Source: Solirubrobacterales bacterium (GTDB lineage Bacteria > Actinomycetota > Thermoleophilia > Solirubrobacterales > 70-9). From it: a stretch of 64,000 nucleotides of DNA. A model generated the notes under the pieces. That model was not told where the DNA came from. It saw nothing but the letters and a program-made list of their open reading frames with translations, and did not search any database. Position numbers and translations under genes: made by a program. This document shows positions 32,857-40,914 of the stretch, piece after piece. Within the stretch, counting starts at the first letter, position 1; the number at the start of each line of letters is the position of its first letter. The DNA lies in assembly GCA_021155855.1 (NCBI GenBank), contig JAJNAZ010000007.1, positions 124,001 to 188,000 on the forward strand, read 5' to 3'.

Positions 32857-33345
32857 CTATCGCACCTTCACCATTCGCCCGGCGCGGTTTCGGAATCCGC
32901 GCGCGAGCGCCAAGAAGCAGACCATGCCGACGGCTGCGCCGACGATGAGGCTGAACGTCGGCGAGAGCTCGGCGAGATAGTAGAGGCCGAGCATCACCGC
33001 GACCGCCGCGGCGGCGGCGAGCAGTGTCGAGTGGGAGCGATAGCCGGCGAGGTGCTCGCGGATCGAGAGCTCGAGCCCGGCGAGCGAGGCGATCGCCAGC
33101 CCGGTGGCGAACAGCTGGGTGCCGCGCCCGCCGTCGACGAAGAAGAACCCCGCGATGAACAGCCCGAGGCCGAAGAGGACCACCAGCTCGACCAGGGGAA
33201 ACGAGCCCCACGGCGCCGGGGGCCGCTCCTGATCGATCGGCTTGCGGGGCGGCTGCGCCGCGGCGCGCTTGGGAGGCGGCTTCGGGGCGCTCGCAGTCGC
33301 GGCACCAGACACACGAGGTCGACGCTTGCGACGTTTCTTCGCCAT
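32857..33345 (-). CDS. Multi-pass membrane protein with basic N-terminal tail (unknown)
   Basis: 162 aa. The first ~45 residues are Lys/Arg/Pro/Ala-rich (MAKKRRKRRPRVSG...), followed by four hydrophobic segments (VELVVLFGLGLFIAGFFFV, LFATGLAIASLAGL, LLAAAAAVAVMLGLYYLA, LIVGAAVGMVCFLALARGF). No catalytic motif is visible. Upstream is a hairpin with a UUCG-type loop (33373-33395). The coding region is overlapped on the same strand by the out-of-frame 3' extension of the gene at 33887. Confidence 0.6.
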   Translation of the reverse strand: MAKKRRKRRPRVSGAATASAPKPPPKRAAAQPPRKPIDQERPPAPWGSFPLVELVVLFGLGLFIAGFFFVDGGRGTQLFATGLAIASLAGLELSIREHLAGYRSHSTLLAAAAAVAVMLGLYYLAELSPTFSLIVGAAVGMVCFLALARGFRNRAGRMVKVR

Positions 33346-33887
33346 CGATCAGAAACCGGGGTGGGCTCGGTCGCCGGGGGCCGAAGCCCCCCGGCTAAGG
33401 GGCAACCGGACGAGAGCCGGACCCTCCACCAGCCGAGCAGCATCCCGAGGATGCCCCACCGCGGCCGCGAATGCCAGTGACGGCAGCCGCGCTCACCGAT
33501 GTCCTCGTTGGAGACGATCACCCAGCGGTGGCCCTCCGGGGCGGCGATCATCCGCTCGATCAGGGCGCGGTTGGCCTCCTCGACGTCGGCCCGCCGGGCG
33601 AGCTCGGCCTCGGCGTCGCGCAGCCGGAGCGCGAGCGCGTCACGGACCCGCTCGAGCTCGCCGGTTGAGAGCATCCGCGGCCCACCGACGGCGCCGATCC
33701 CCCACTCGAGCCCGGTCCGGGGAAAGGCGGAGGCGAAGAGCTCGCCGAGCCGGCGTTCGAGGTCGGCAATCTGCCGCCGCAGGTCGTCGCGGGCGAGGCG
33801 CTCGGCGCTTGCCGGTACCGGTGCGCCGAGCAGATCGGCGCCGGGCGCCGGCGCCGAGACCGGGGTCTGTGCGAGCGCGTTTGGCAC
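32994..33887 (-). CDS. Coiled-coil protein with His/Trp-rich C-terminal block; 3' end doubtful
   Basis: From a GTG at 33887 (AAGGAG nearby) the frame gives ~175 credible residues: a Pro/Ala-rich start, a coiled-coil helix (DDLRRQIADLERRLGELFASAF), a second helix (ERVRDALALRLRDAEAELARRADVEEA) and a conserved-looking block VIVSNEDIGERGCRHWHSRPRWG followed by MLLGWWRVRLSSGCPL. After that the frame stays open through a hairpin and 350 bp into the next gene, where the residues look random. The real protein probably ends just after SSGCPL, which would need a frame slip, or the tail is junk translation. No family assigned. Confidence 0.5.
   Translation of the reverse strand: MPNALAQTPVSAPAPGADLLGAPVPASAERLARDDLRRQIADLERRLGELFASAFPRTGLEWGIGAVGGPRMLSTGELERVRDALALRLRDAEAELARRADVEEANRALIERMIAAPEGHRWVIVSNEDIGERGCRHWHSRPRWGILGMLLGWWRVRLSSGCPLAGGLRPPATEPTPVSDRWRRNVASVDLVCLVPRLRAPRSRLPSAPRRSRPASRSIRSGPRRRGARFPWSSWWSSSASGCSSRGSSSSTAGAAPSCSPPGWRSPRSPGSSSRSASTSPAIAPTRHCSPPPRRSR
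33373..33395 (-). other. Stable hairpin with UUCG-type loop
   Basis: On the minus strand GCCGGGGGGC and GCCCCCGGC pair around UUCG with one bulged G. It lies between the block ending SSGCPL and the following membrane gene, where a terminator or mRNA-stability element would be expected. No U-tract follows. Confidence 0.4.
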
Positions 33888-33919
33888 GGAGGCTCCTTTA
33901 CCCGTTGCCTACCGGGCGC

Positions 33920-33925
33920 ATTCTA
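33920..33925 (-). promoter_or_regulatory. -10-like TAGAAT upstream of the gene at 33887
   Basis: TAGAAT on the minus strand is ~33 nt before the GTG at 33887, which has a Shine-Dalgarno; a ~26 nt leader would result. Confidence 0.4.
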
Positions 33926-33951
33926 ATCGGCCCCGCGCCGTCGCTCCACCC

Positions 33952-34599
33952 CTAGTCGCGCCTCTGATCGCCCTCGAGGACGCCGGCCGCGAGCCAGAGC
34001 GCCTCCTCGACCGCGATCCCGGGCACGCCGGTGACCTGGATCGCGGCGAGCATCGTCCGCGAGCTGCGCGGGCGCACCCCGCGTCCGGCCGCCAGCGCGC
34101 CGAACAGCAGCGAGAGCGGGCGCAGCTCGTCGGCGATCACCAGGGTGCCCGCCGGGAGCCCCCCGGGGCGCCCCTCCAGCTCCTCCCCCGGCTCAGTGGG
34201 GCGAATCCCCGGACGCCCGCTGACCCGGTCGGCGTCGAAGGCGCGCAGGGCGACGCTCGACTCGACCGTGGCGATGATGAGCGCGTCGTCGAGCAGGCTC
34301 CGGCTGCGGAAACCACCGTGCTTCATCCGCTCCAGCGCGAGCTCCTCGACCGGGGTGCGCTGCTGGTCGGGATCGAGGCCGATGTGGCGATAGAAGACCC
34401 GATAGGCCCAGGGGATCGGCTGGTGGCGGAGGTTGATCGCCTGGGCACCCGAGAAGCGGTCCGAGAGCGTGCGCAGCCGCTGCTTCACCTCACGGGTCGA
34501 GCGGCCCGACCCCCGCTGGACGGTCAGGTGGTGCAGGGCGAGACCGGGAAACTCCTCGCGCAGCTCCGCCGCGACCCAGCCGAGCTCGGTCGAGCTCAT
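33952..34599 (-). CDS. B3/B4 tRNA-binding-like domain protein
   Basis: 215 aa resembling the B3/B4 domain of phenylalanyl-tRNA synthetase beta subunit as a free-standing protein: WAYRVFYRHIGLDPDQQRTPVEELALERM, then FRSRSLLDDALIIATVESSVALRAFDAD and the C-terminal GVRPRSSRTMLAAIQVTGVPGIAVEEAL. Stand-alone versions are thought to bind or edit misacylated substrates, but the role is not settled. The ATG overlaps the stop of the redoxin gene by 4 nt (ATGA). Confidence 0.78.
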   Translation of the reverse strand: MSSTELGWVAAELREEFPGLALHHLTVQRGSGRSTREVKQRLRTLSDRFSGAQAINLRHQPIPWAYRVFYRHIGLDPDQQRTPVEELALERMKHGGFRSRSLLDDALIIATVESSVALRAFDADRVSGRPGIRPTEPGEELEGRPGGLPAGTLVIADELRPLSLLFGALAAGRGVRPRSSRTMLAAIQVTGVPGIAVEEALWLAAGVLEGDQRRD

Positions 34600-35306
34600 C
34601 GCGAAGCCTCCGCGCGGCGCTCCGACTCCCGGATCAGTCGCTCGATCGCGGCCCCGAGCGCCCCGCGGTCGAGCTCGTCGCTGCCGACCCGGGCCTCGCT
34701 CAGGATCCCGCCCGGGAGCACGAAGGCGACGGTCGGACAAAGGCCGACCCGGTAGAGGTTCGAGACCGCGCCGTCGCGATCCCACCCGACGGGAAGTTCC
34801 CAACCGCGCTCGGCGACGATCGCGGCGAGCTCCTCGCGCTCGCCGCGGACCGCGAGCGAGAGGAAGTTGACCCGCCCGCCGTGGCGGCGAGCCGCGCGGT
34901 CGACCACGTCCTGGGTCGGCGGGCACTCGGCCGGGGTCGAGAACCAGAACGAGAGCACGAGCGGGCGATCGAAGAGATCGCAGACGCGGATCACGTCGGC
35001 GACCTCCACCTGGCAGGCCGGGGTCCGCTGCTGGTCGTCCGGACAGGGGATCTCCGAGCTCTCGCAGTCGTCCTGGAAGATATTGGCGTCGGCGTCCTCG
35101 CCACCGAGCAGCTCGGGGACCGCGAACTCGGGCAGCGGGGCGCCGATCTCGGCCTCGTCGGCGCCGAGCACGCCGCCCTCGTTGGTCTCGAAGGTGTTCA
35201 CCGCGGCAACCACCACCACGACCAGGAACGCGAGCCCGACGAAGGTGGAGTACCGGCTCGGCGGCCGCTTGCGCTCCGGATCGCGCTCTTTCCCGTCGCC
35301 CGTCAC
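34596..35306 (-). CDS. Membrane-anchored redoxin (AhpC/TlpA-like), CXXC lost
   Basis: 236 aa from a GTG at 35306. One membrane helix (TFVGLAFLVVVVVAAVNTF) anchors an extracytoplasmic thioredoxin fold: PLVLSFWFSTPAECPPTQDVV in place of the WCxxC site, then RGWELPVGWDRDGAVSNLYRVGLCPTVAFVLPGG. The resolving Cys of CxxC is missing (ECPPTQ). Extra Cys residues occur in an insert before the active site (DDCESSEIPCPDDQQRTPAC), so disulfide relay could use those. It follows the MMPL exporter gene by 47 bp, and the repeat element spans that gap up to and including this GTG. It overlaps the B3/B4 start. Confidence 0.72.
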   Translation of the reverse strand: MTGDGKERDPERKRPPSRYSTFVGLAFLVVVVVAAVNTFETNEGGVLGADEAEIGAPLPEFAVPELLGGEDADANIFQDDCESSEIPCPDDQQRTPACQVEVADVIRVCDLFDRPLVLSFWFSTPAECPPTQDVVDRAARRHGGRVNFLSLAVRGEREELAAIVAERGWELPVGWDRDGAVSNLYRVGLCPTVAFVLPGGILSEARVGSDELDRGALGAAIERLIRESERRAEASR

Positions 35307-35402
35307 GAGATAGCGACGGAGTCGCGCGTTACCCGCCTTCGACCTGCGACCACTCAGCGAGCCTCCCCCGGCGAGACCGGACGCGAAGCGGAGGATCTCG
35401 CC
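35304..35402. repeat. ~100 bp repeat, copy A
   Basis: It begins CACGAGATAGCGACGGAGTC and ends with GCGGAGGATCTCGCC. The first 23 bases match copy B at 39936 in 21 positions, and the last ~23 differ by one substitution and one inserted base. The ends are imperfect inverted repeats (CACGAGAT...ATCTCG). It spans the last ~15 codons of the exporter gene, the intergenic gap and the GTG start of the redoxin gene. The left part contains the small hairpin GCGAC-GGA-GTCGC. Confidence 0.65.
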
Positions 35403-38020
35403 GGGGTCATCCTGAAGCCCGACTCGGCCCAAACCAGCGCCGCCGGCAGGATCACCAGCACGCCGAGCAACGCGACGGAGAGATCGATGACGGTGACGAT
35501 GCCGAAGTCGCGCAGCATCCGGATATCGGTGGCGATCAACGCCGCGAAGCCGGCGATCGCGGTGATCCCAGAGGCCACCACCGCCATTCCGGTGCGCGAG
35601 TAGGCGCGCCGCAGCGCCTCACCGACCGATAGCTCGGCGCGCCTTTCCTCCTCATACCGAGCGGACAGCAGGACGCTGAACTCGGTTGCGATCGCGATCA
35701 CAAGTGCCCCGAGGGTGGCCGACATCGGGTTCAGCGGCACCCCCGCGATGCCCAGTCCGAGCGCTGACCAGCCGGTCGCGAGCACGATCGGGATCAGCGG
35801 CACCAGCCCCCGGCGCAGGGAGCGATAGACCGCGAGCAGGACGAGCGCGACGGCGATCAGCCCGGCGACGGTGAGCAGGTATCGGTTGCCCTCGAGCGCC
35901 GAGTGGGCATCGGCGGCGAGCACCGGGAGCCCGACGACCTCGGCGCTGACCCCCGCGGGTGGGTCGTTCTCCGTCCCGGGCGGGTCGATCTCGGCCCGGA
36001 TCGCGTCGATCAGCCGCTTCTGTTCGTCGAACGGCATCACCTTGATCCCGAACGCGATCACGGCCGTGTCGCCCAGTTCCTGCGTCTGCGGATCGACGCT
36101 GACCACGGCCTGAGAGAAATACGGCGGCAACAGCTCCAGGACCCGCCGGATCCTCGCTCGTGTCGGCTCCCCGCCGTCGCCGCCGAACAGGTCCGGGAGT
36201 GCGATCGACGGGCACAGGCGGGTCTCCTGCTCGAGACAGGAGGTTGCCTCACCGGCGAAGCCCGCGCGCGCGAGCACCCGTTGCTTGTACTCGCTCATCC
36301 AGGCGATCACCTCAGGTTCGGTGAGATCGGGGGCGGTGACGGTGATGTCGACCTCGCCCGAGACGCCCGTCGCCTGTTGAAGCTCGTCGACGTTCTGCAG
36401 CTCCGGCAGGTCGCGAGGGACGAGCTCGCGGATGTCGGAGATCACCTCGGTTCGGGTGCCGACCGCCCAGCCGATCGCCGCGACGACGAGACCCGCCACC
36501 AGCACCCGGCCGGGGGCGGCCACCGACAACGCCAGCGCCCGCCGGCCGAGGGCGTGCGTACGCACGGAGATGGCGCGGCGGGACTGCGCGATCCGGTCCA
36601 AGGCCGCGACCAGTGGGCTCGGCAGAAGCTCTGTGATGTGTCGTCGCCCCTCGTCGGGCTTGGTCAGCGAGAGGGCGCAGAGGCCGGCGGTGAGCGCGAG
36701 TGCGAAGGCGGCCGCGATCCCGATCACGAGCAGTAGCCCGAAGCCGCGGACCATCGGGATCGGCGAGAGCAGCAGGACGAGGAAGCCCGCGCCGGTCGCG
36801 AGTGCCGCGGCGCCGATCACCGGCGCCCCGGCCGCGGCCGCCTCGACCGCCGCCCGGGCGCTCGAGGCGCCGGCCCGGGCGAGCTCCGCGTACCGGGCCT
36901 GGAACTGGATCGCGTAGTCGACTGCGAGTCCGATCAAGATCGGAAGCACCGCCAGCGACGCCATCGTCAACGAGCCCCGGAAGGCGGCCAGCAGGCCGAA
37001 GACGGCGGCGGCGGCGACGAGCGCGATCGCCAGCGGCAGCAACCGCAGCGGCGGCCCGAGCAGCAGCGCCAGCGCCAGCGCCATCACCGCCAGCGCGGCG
37101 ACGAGCAGGACGAAGATCTCGCTGGAGAGCTTCTCGGCGAGGCCCTCGACGACGACCGGCACCCCGCTGACGACGTACTCCGCGTCGCGGATCTCGAACG
37201 CCGGATCGGCGACCGCGTCGCGGATCTGATCGATCGCCTCCCGGCGTTCGGACTCGCTCAGCTCGGGGCGCAAGCGGACGGAGATCAGCGCCGCGTCGGC
37301 GCTGGGGAACAGGTATGAGAACCGTGCCTTCGGCTGTCCGGCGCGCCGGCTGTCGAAGACCACCGAGCTGACGAAGGTCGGGTCGTCGATGCGCGGAATC
37401 CCCGTCTGCCCGTAGCGCAGGGCGAGATCGATCAGCTGCTGCTCGAAGCGGGTCATCACCTCCTGCGCCGCGGCCTGCGCCGCGGCCCGCTGTTCGGCCT
37501 TCGAGAGCCCCTGGCGGCGAGCCTCGAGCGCCGCTGCCGCGGCGGTGGATCGTGCCTGCTTGCGGGCGGCGGCCGACTGCTCGGCGAGCAGCCGCTCGGC
37601 TTGGATCGCGAACTGGTTGAGGAAGGTCGCCGGCCCGTACACCACCCGGGCGGGCTTTTTTTCGGCGAGCGCCTCACACGGCCCGGGGGCGGGCTCGTCG
37701 GGGAACACCCGGCCCTCGGGAGCGTTGCCGGCCAGACACGCCTCGAGCGCCAACAGCCTGCCGAGCGCGGAGGTGAGCATGAGCTGCTCGAGGTCGCCCT
37801 TGACCAGCACGACGACCGCGTCGTCGCCGAACTCGCGCTTGAACTCCTCGGTGGCGATGAAGGCCTCGGAGTCGGGATCGACGAGTTGGTCGGTGCCGGC
37901 GTCGGCCTCGAGCCCGAGGGCGCCCACCGTCGCCACCAGCGCCACCAGCGCGGTGGCCGCCAGCACCGGGAGCGGACGCTCGACGCACCAGCCCGCGATC
38001 CGTGCGAGCAGATCCCTCAT
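35354..38020 (-). CDS. MMPL/RND-family exporter (HpnN-like)
   Basis: 888 aa membrane transporter with the duplicated RND plan: helix 1 (VERPLPVLAATALVALVATV), a large extracytoplasmic loop with LVDPDSEAFIATEEFKREFGDDAVVVLV, five helices with IGLAVDYAIQFQARYAE, then the second half with ELVPRDLPELQNVDELQ, a second loop and the final helices (ATEFSVLLSARYEEERR). Two conserved GLAVDY/TEFSVLL-type helix-4 motifs mark proton coupling. Such transporters move lipids such as hopanoids or mycolate-type molecules. Alone before it is the MlaF/MlaE cluster, suggesting joint lipid traffic. TAATCT ends 7 nt before the ATG at 38020, so it has its own leaderless promoter. Confidence 0.88.
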   Translation of the reverse strand: MRDLLARIAGWCVERPLPVLAATALVALVATVGALGLEADAGTDQLVDPDSEAFIATEEFKREFGDDAVVVLVKGDLEQLMLTSALGRLLALEACLAGNAPEGRVFPDEPAPGPCEALAEKKPARVVYGPATFLNQFAIQAERLLAEQSAAARKQARSTAAAAALEARRQGLSKAEQRAAAQAAAQEVMTRFEQQLIDLALRYGQTGIPRIDDPTFVSSVVFDSRRAGQPKARFSYLFPSADAALISVRLRPELSESERREAIDQIRDAVADPAFEIRDAEYVVSGVPVVVEGLAEKLSSEIFVLLVAALAVMALALALLLGPPLRLLPLAIALVAAAAVFGLLAAFRGSLTMASLAVLPILIGLAVDYAIQFQARYAELARAGASSARAAVEAAAAGAPVIGAAALATGAGFLVLLLSPIPMVRGFGLLLVIGIAAAFALALTAGLCALSLTKPDEGRRHITELLPSPLVAALDRIAQSRRAISVRTHALGRRALALSVAAPGRVLVAGLVVAAIGWAVGTRTEVISDIRELVPRDLPELQNVDELQQATGVSGEVDITVTAPDLTEPEVIAWMSEYKQRVLARAGFAGEATSCLEQETRLCPSIALPDLFGGDGGEPTRARIRRVLELLPPYFSQAVVSVDPQTQELGDTAVIAFGIKVMPFDEQKRLIDAIRAEIDPPGTENDPPAGVSAEVVGLPVLAADAHSALEGNRYLLTVAGLIAVALVLLAVYRSLRRGLVPLIPIVLATGWSALGLGIAGVPLNPMSATLGALVIAIATEFSVLLSARYEEERRAELSVGEALRRAYSRTGMAVVASGITAIAGFAALIATDIRMLRDFGIVTVIDLSVALLGVLVILPAALVWAESGFRMTPARSSASRPVSPGEAR

Positions 38021-38027
38021 GCGGCGA

Positions 38028-38033
38028 AGATTA
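38028..38033 (-). promoter_or_regulatory. -10-like TAATCT before the MMPL exporter
   Basis: TAATCT on the minus strand ends 7 nt before the ATG at 38020 and no Shine-Dalgarno is present. Confidence 0.5.
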
Positions 38034-38081
38034 GGGAGCGCGCTCTGACAGCTGCGCCGAATCCGAGGGCGCTATCGCTCC

Positions 38082-39101
38082 TCAGTCCATTGCGAGGGGG
38101 CCCTGGGTCTCGGCGTTGAGGAACTGCGAGACAAACTGGTTCTCGGAGTTGAACAGCTCCTCCGACGGCCCTGACTCGACGATCCGGCCCTTCCAGAGCA
38201 CGGCGATGAAGTCGGCGATCCGGCGCGCGGTGCCGAGGTCGTGGCTGATCACCAGATAGCAGCCGCCGTTCTCCTCGTGGACCTCGCGGATCAGCTCGCA
38301 GAGCAGTGCCGTGCGCACCGGGTCGAGGCCGGAGTCGGGCTCGTCGAACATGACGATCGCGGGGTCGAGCACCAGCGCCCGGGCGAAGCCCGCCCGCTTG
38401 CGCATCCCGCCCGAGAGCTCGTTCGGCATCTTCTCGGTCGCCTCGGCGAGCCCGACCTCACGCAGACGCCGGTTGACGATCTCGCCGATCTCGTCCTCGC
38501 CCTTGTCGGTGTGCTGACGCAGCGGGAAGGCGGTGTTGTCGTAGACGTTCATCGAGCCGAACAGCGCCCCGTCCTGGAACAGGAGGCCGAACTTCTTGCG
38601 CATCTCGAACAGCTCGTCGTCGGTCATGTTCGGGACCGACTCGCCGTGGACCAGCAGATCGCCGGAGTCGGGATAGAGCAGGCCGACGATGTGCTTGATC
38701 AGCACGCTCTTGCCGGTGCCGGACGGGCCGAGGACCATCGAGATCTGGTTGTCGGGCAGGCCGAGGTTGAGGCCGTTGAGGATGCGCGTGCGACCGAACT
38801 GCTTGACCACGTCGATCACCTCGATCGCGTCCTCTCCGCCGTGGTCGCGCTTCTTGCCTGTGTGCCATCGGTACGGATTCGACTCCCGCGCGTCGACGCC
38901 CGGGATCGAGTAGTCCTTGTGCAGGTCGCCGAGCTCCGGCGCGGGCTCCTCGTAGGCTTCCGCGTCCCCGCCCCGGTCGACATCGTCAGCGAAGCGGTCG
39001 TACTCCTGCTCCTGCGCGAGCTGCTCGTCGGCGGGTTGCTCCTCGGCGATCTGCTCGTCGCCGCCGCGCTCGTCCGCCGGATAGGTGCGTTCGTCAGCCA
39101 A
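38082..39101 (-). CDS. mlaF: MlaF/Mkl-type ABC ATPase for lipid transport
   Basis: 339 aa ATPase of the Mce/Mla importer. Walker A GPSGTGKSVLIKHIVGLL, signature NELSGGMRKRAGFARAL, Walker B AIVMFDEPDSGLDPVR and the MlaF mark VISHDLGTARRIAD are all present. The first ~75 residues are very acidic (DERGGDEQIAEEQPADEQ), absent from E. coli MlaF but found as an extension in some actinobacterial Mkl proteins. The start is a TTG at 39101 with GGAGGAG ~9 nt before it. It directly follows the two MlaE permease genes. No Mce substrate-binding genes follow; the exporter is next. Confidence 0.9.
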   Translation of the reverse strand: MADERTYPADERGGDEQIAEEQPADEQLAQEQEYDRFADDVDRGGDAEAYEEPAPELGDLHKDYSIPGVDARESNPYRWHTGKKRDHGGEDAIEVIDVVKQFGRTRILNGLNLGLPDNQISMVLGPSGTGKSVLIKHIVGLLYPDSGDLLVHGESVPNMTDDELFEMRKKFGLLFQDGALFGSMNVYDNTAFPLRQHTDKGEDEIGEIVNRRLREVGLAEATEKMPNELSGGMRKRAGFARALVLDPAIVMFDEPDSGLDPVRTALLCELIREVHEENGGCYLVISHDLGTARRIADFIAVLWKGRIVESGPSEELFNSENQFVSQFLNAETQGPLAMD

Positions 39102-39125
39102 GGTTCCTACTCCTCCATTGCATGG

Positions 39126-39938
39126 TCAGCCGCCGATCGGCGCTCTCGGGTTCGCTCCCCAGAAGACCAGCGTCCCCATCATCCCGATGATGTGCACCAG
39201 GACGATGTTGAGCACCATCGACTTCGCCGTCGCAGTGCCCACTCCGACCGGGCCGCCCGAGGCCGTGTAACCGTAGTAGCAGCCGACGAGCACGATGACG
39301 GTCGCCATGAACATCGCCTTGATCAGGCTGAATAAGAGGTCGGGTGGGTTCTGGAACATCCAGAAGATCAGGAAGTAACCGCCCGCGGAGACCTCGCCGA
39401 TCTGCTCGACCACCGCCAGGTAGGAGGCGAGGTAGCCGACCCCGATCGCAGCCAGGTACATGAACGGGAACACGAGCCAGCAGGCGAGCAGCCGGGTGCC
39501 GCAGAGGAAGATCATCGGGTTGACGCCCATCACCTCGAGCGCGTCGATCTCGTCGGAGATCCGCATCGCGCCGAGCTCGGCGACGATCCCGGTGCCCACC
39601 TTGGCCGACAGCATGTAGCCGAAGGCGTAGGGGATCACCTCGCGCAGGTCGCACCAGGCGGCGAACACGCCGGCGTAGGCGGGAGCCCCCACGGAGCGGT
39701 TGAAGTACGCGCCCTCGATCCCGCACTGCAGGCCGAGGATGAAGACGAGCCCCCAGATCACGACCGTCGAACCCAGGATCAGGATCCCGGCTTGGCGCAG
39801 CGCCTCGCCGAAGAAGTGCATCACCCGGCCCGAGTAGACGATTCCCAGCACCCGGCCGCAGAAGCGCGCGATGTCGCCGAGCGAGGCGAGCCAGTCCCTG
39901 GGTACCGCGAGCCAGCCCATTAACCGAGCCCCCGCCAC
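39126..39938 (-). CDS. mlaE: MlaE/YrbE permease 1
   Basis: Integral membrane subunit of the Mce/Mla lipid transporter, 270 aa (264 if the ATG at 39920 is used). The MlaE signature is KVGTGIVAELGAMRISDEIDALEVMGVNPMIFL, followed by five or six helices and YYGYTASGGPVGVGTATAKSMV near the end. The N-terminus precedes a GTG inside the repeat copy B; the internal MGWLAVP start has no clear ribosome site either. It pairs with the second permease to form the heterodimer expected in actinobacteria (YrbEA/YrbEB). Confidence 0.9.
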   Translation of the reverse strand: MAGARLMGWLAVPRDWLASLGDIARFCGRVLGIVYSGRVMHFFGEALRQAGILILGSTVVIWGLVFILGLQCGIEGAYFNRSVGAPAYAGVFAAWCDLREVIPYAFGYMLSAKVGTGIVAELGAMRISDEIDALEVMGVNPMIFLCGTRLLACWLVFPFMYLAAIGVGYLASYLAVVEQIGEVSAGGYFLIFWMFQNPPDLLFSLIKAMFMATVIVLVGCYYGYTASGGPVGVGTATAKSMVLNIVLVHIIGMMGTLVFWGANPRAPIGG

Positions 39939-40036
39939 GAGGTAGCGACGAAGTCGCGGTTCACCACCTCACGACCTGCCCTCCCTGAACAGGGCGCGAC
40001 CGCGCGAGAGCGGACGCGAACGCGGAGCATCTCGTG
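39936..40036. repeat. ~100 bp repeat, copy B
   Basis: Second copy of the repeat at 35304, same orientation, beginning CACGAGGTAGCGACGAAGTC and ending ATCTCGTG. Its ends are inverted repeats (CACGAGGT/ATCTCGTG, 7 of 8). It fills the 106 bp gap between the two MlaE genes and reaches the GTG at 39938. Between the conserved ends the two copies share CGACCTGC and similar GC-rich filler but diverge. Confidence 0.65.
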
Positions 40037-40044
40037 GGAGTTGT

Positions 40045-40785
40045 TCACTTGATCACCGAGATCTCCGGATGGGTGGCGAGCAGGGTCTGCGTGAACACAT
40101 AGTTGAACGCGAACACGCCCAAGAAGGCGATCACCACCGCCTCGTTGACCGCGCGGCCCACGCCCTCGGGGCCGCCCGAGGCGTTCATGCCCTTGTAGGA
40201 GCAGACCACGGCGATGATGCCCCCGAACGCCGTGCACTTGAGGATCGACCCCCAGAGGTCGGTCACGGAAGCGTTGTTGAACAGCGTCGCGAAGAAGCCG
40301 CCGAGTGGCTGGCCATAGGCGATCTCGGCGAAAATCCCGCCGGTGATCCCGAACAAGAGCGCGTAGACGTCCAGCAGACCGGTGATCAACATCAAAGCCA
40401 AGAAGCGGGGCACGACCAGGTTCTTGATCGGATCGACGCCGAGCACCTGCAGCGCGTCGAGTTCCTCGCGGATCTTGCGCGCGCCCAGATCGGCGGTGAT
40501 CGCGGTCCCGGCGACCCCGGCGACCACCACCGCGGTCACAAGCGGCGCGAACTCGCGTACCGAGGCGAGAATGAAGAAGCCCCCGAGGCGGTCGAGCGAC
40601 CCGAACAGCGAGAGGAAGTTCGCCGCCTGGAGCCCAGGGGCCCCGAAACCGAACGCGACGGTCGAGATCAGCATCGGGAACCAGCTGAGCTGCAACACGA
40701 AGAGGAACTGGCCCACGAACTCGCCCCCGTAGGGGTAGGGCGGGCGGACCGTGGCGGTGATCGTCTTGCCGGTCAGGATGATCAT
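40045..40785 (-). CDS. mlaE: MlaE/YrbE permease 2
   Basis: 246 aa, first gene of the Mla-type operon. The MlaE block is ITADLGARKIREELDALQVLGVDPIKNLVVPRFLAL and the end has YKGMNASGGPEGVGRAVNEAVV. It starts MIILTGKTITATVRPP and then helices. No obvious Shine-Dalgarno; the frame is open further upstream, but that part lacks similarity. The divergent lipoprotein gene begins 130 bp away. Confidence 0.9.
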   Translation of the reverse strand: MIILTGKTITATVRPPYPYGGEFVGQFLFVLQLSWFPMLISTVAFGFGAPGLQAANFLSLFGSLDRLGGFFILASVREFAPLVTAVVVAGVAGTAITADLGARKIREELDALQVLGVDPIKNLVVPRFLALMLITGLLDVYALLFGITGGIFAEIAYGQPLGGFFATLFNNASVTDLWGSILKCTAFGGIIAVVCSYKGMNASGGPEGVGRAVNEAVVIAFLGVFAFNYVFTQTLLATHPEISVIK

Positions 40786-40860
40786 GTTCCCGACCTGCTC
40801 GCGGCGAAAATCCGGCCGCGTGGCCGAGTTGAGATTGCCCTCGCGGGACGCTCCCGGTGG

Positions 40861-40866
40861 TATGTT
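40861..40866 (+). promoter_or_regulatory. -10-like TATGTT upstream of the lipoprotein gene
   Basis: TATGTT lies ~49 nt before the ATG at 40915 and 8-9 nt before an in-frame TTG at 40875-40877, so either a short leader or a leaderless TTG start is possible. The rest of the gap between 40786 and 40914 shows no other element. Confidence 0.35.
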
Positions 40867-40914
40867 GCGCGCGCCTTGGGGGAGGAGATCGCCACAAGCG
40901 CCCACCCACCGCTC

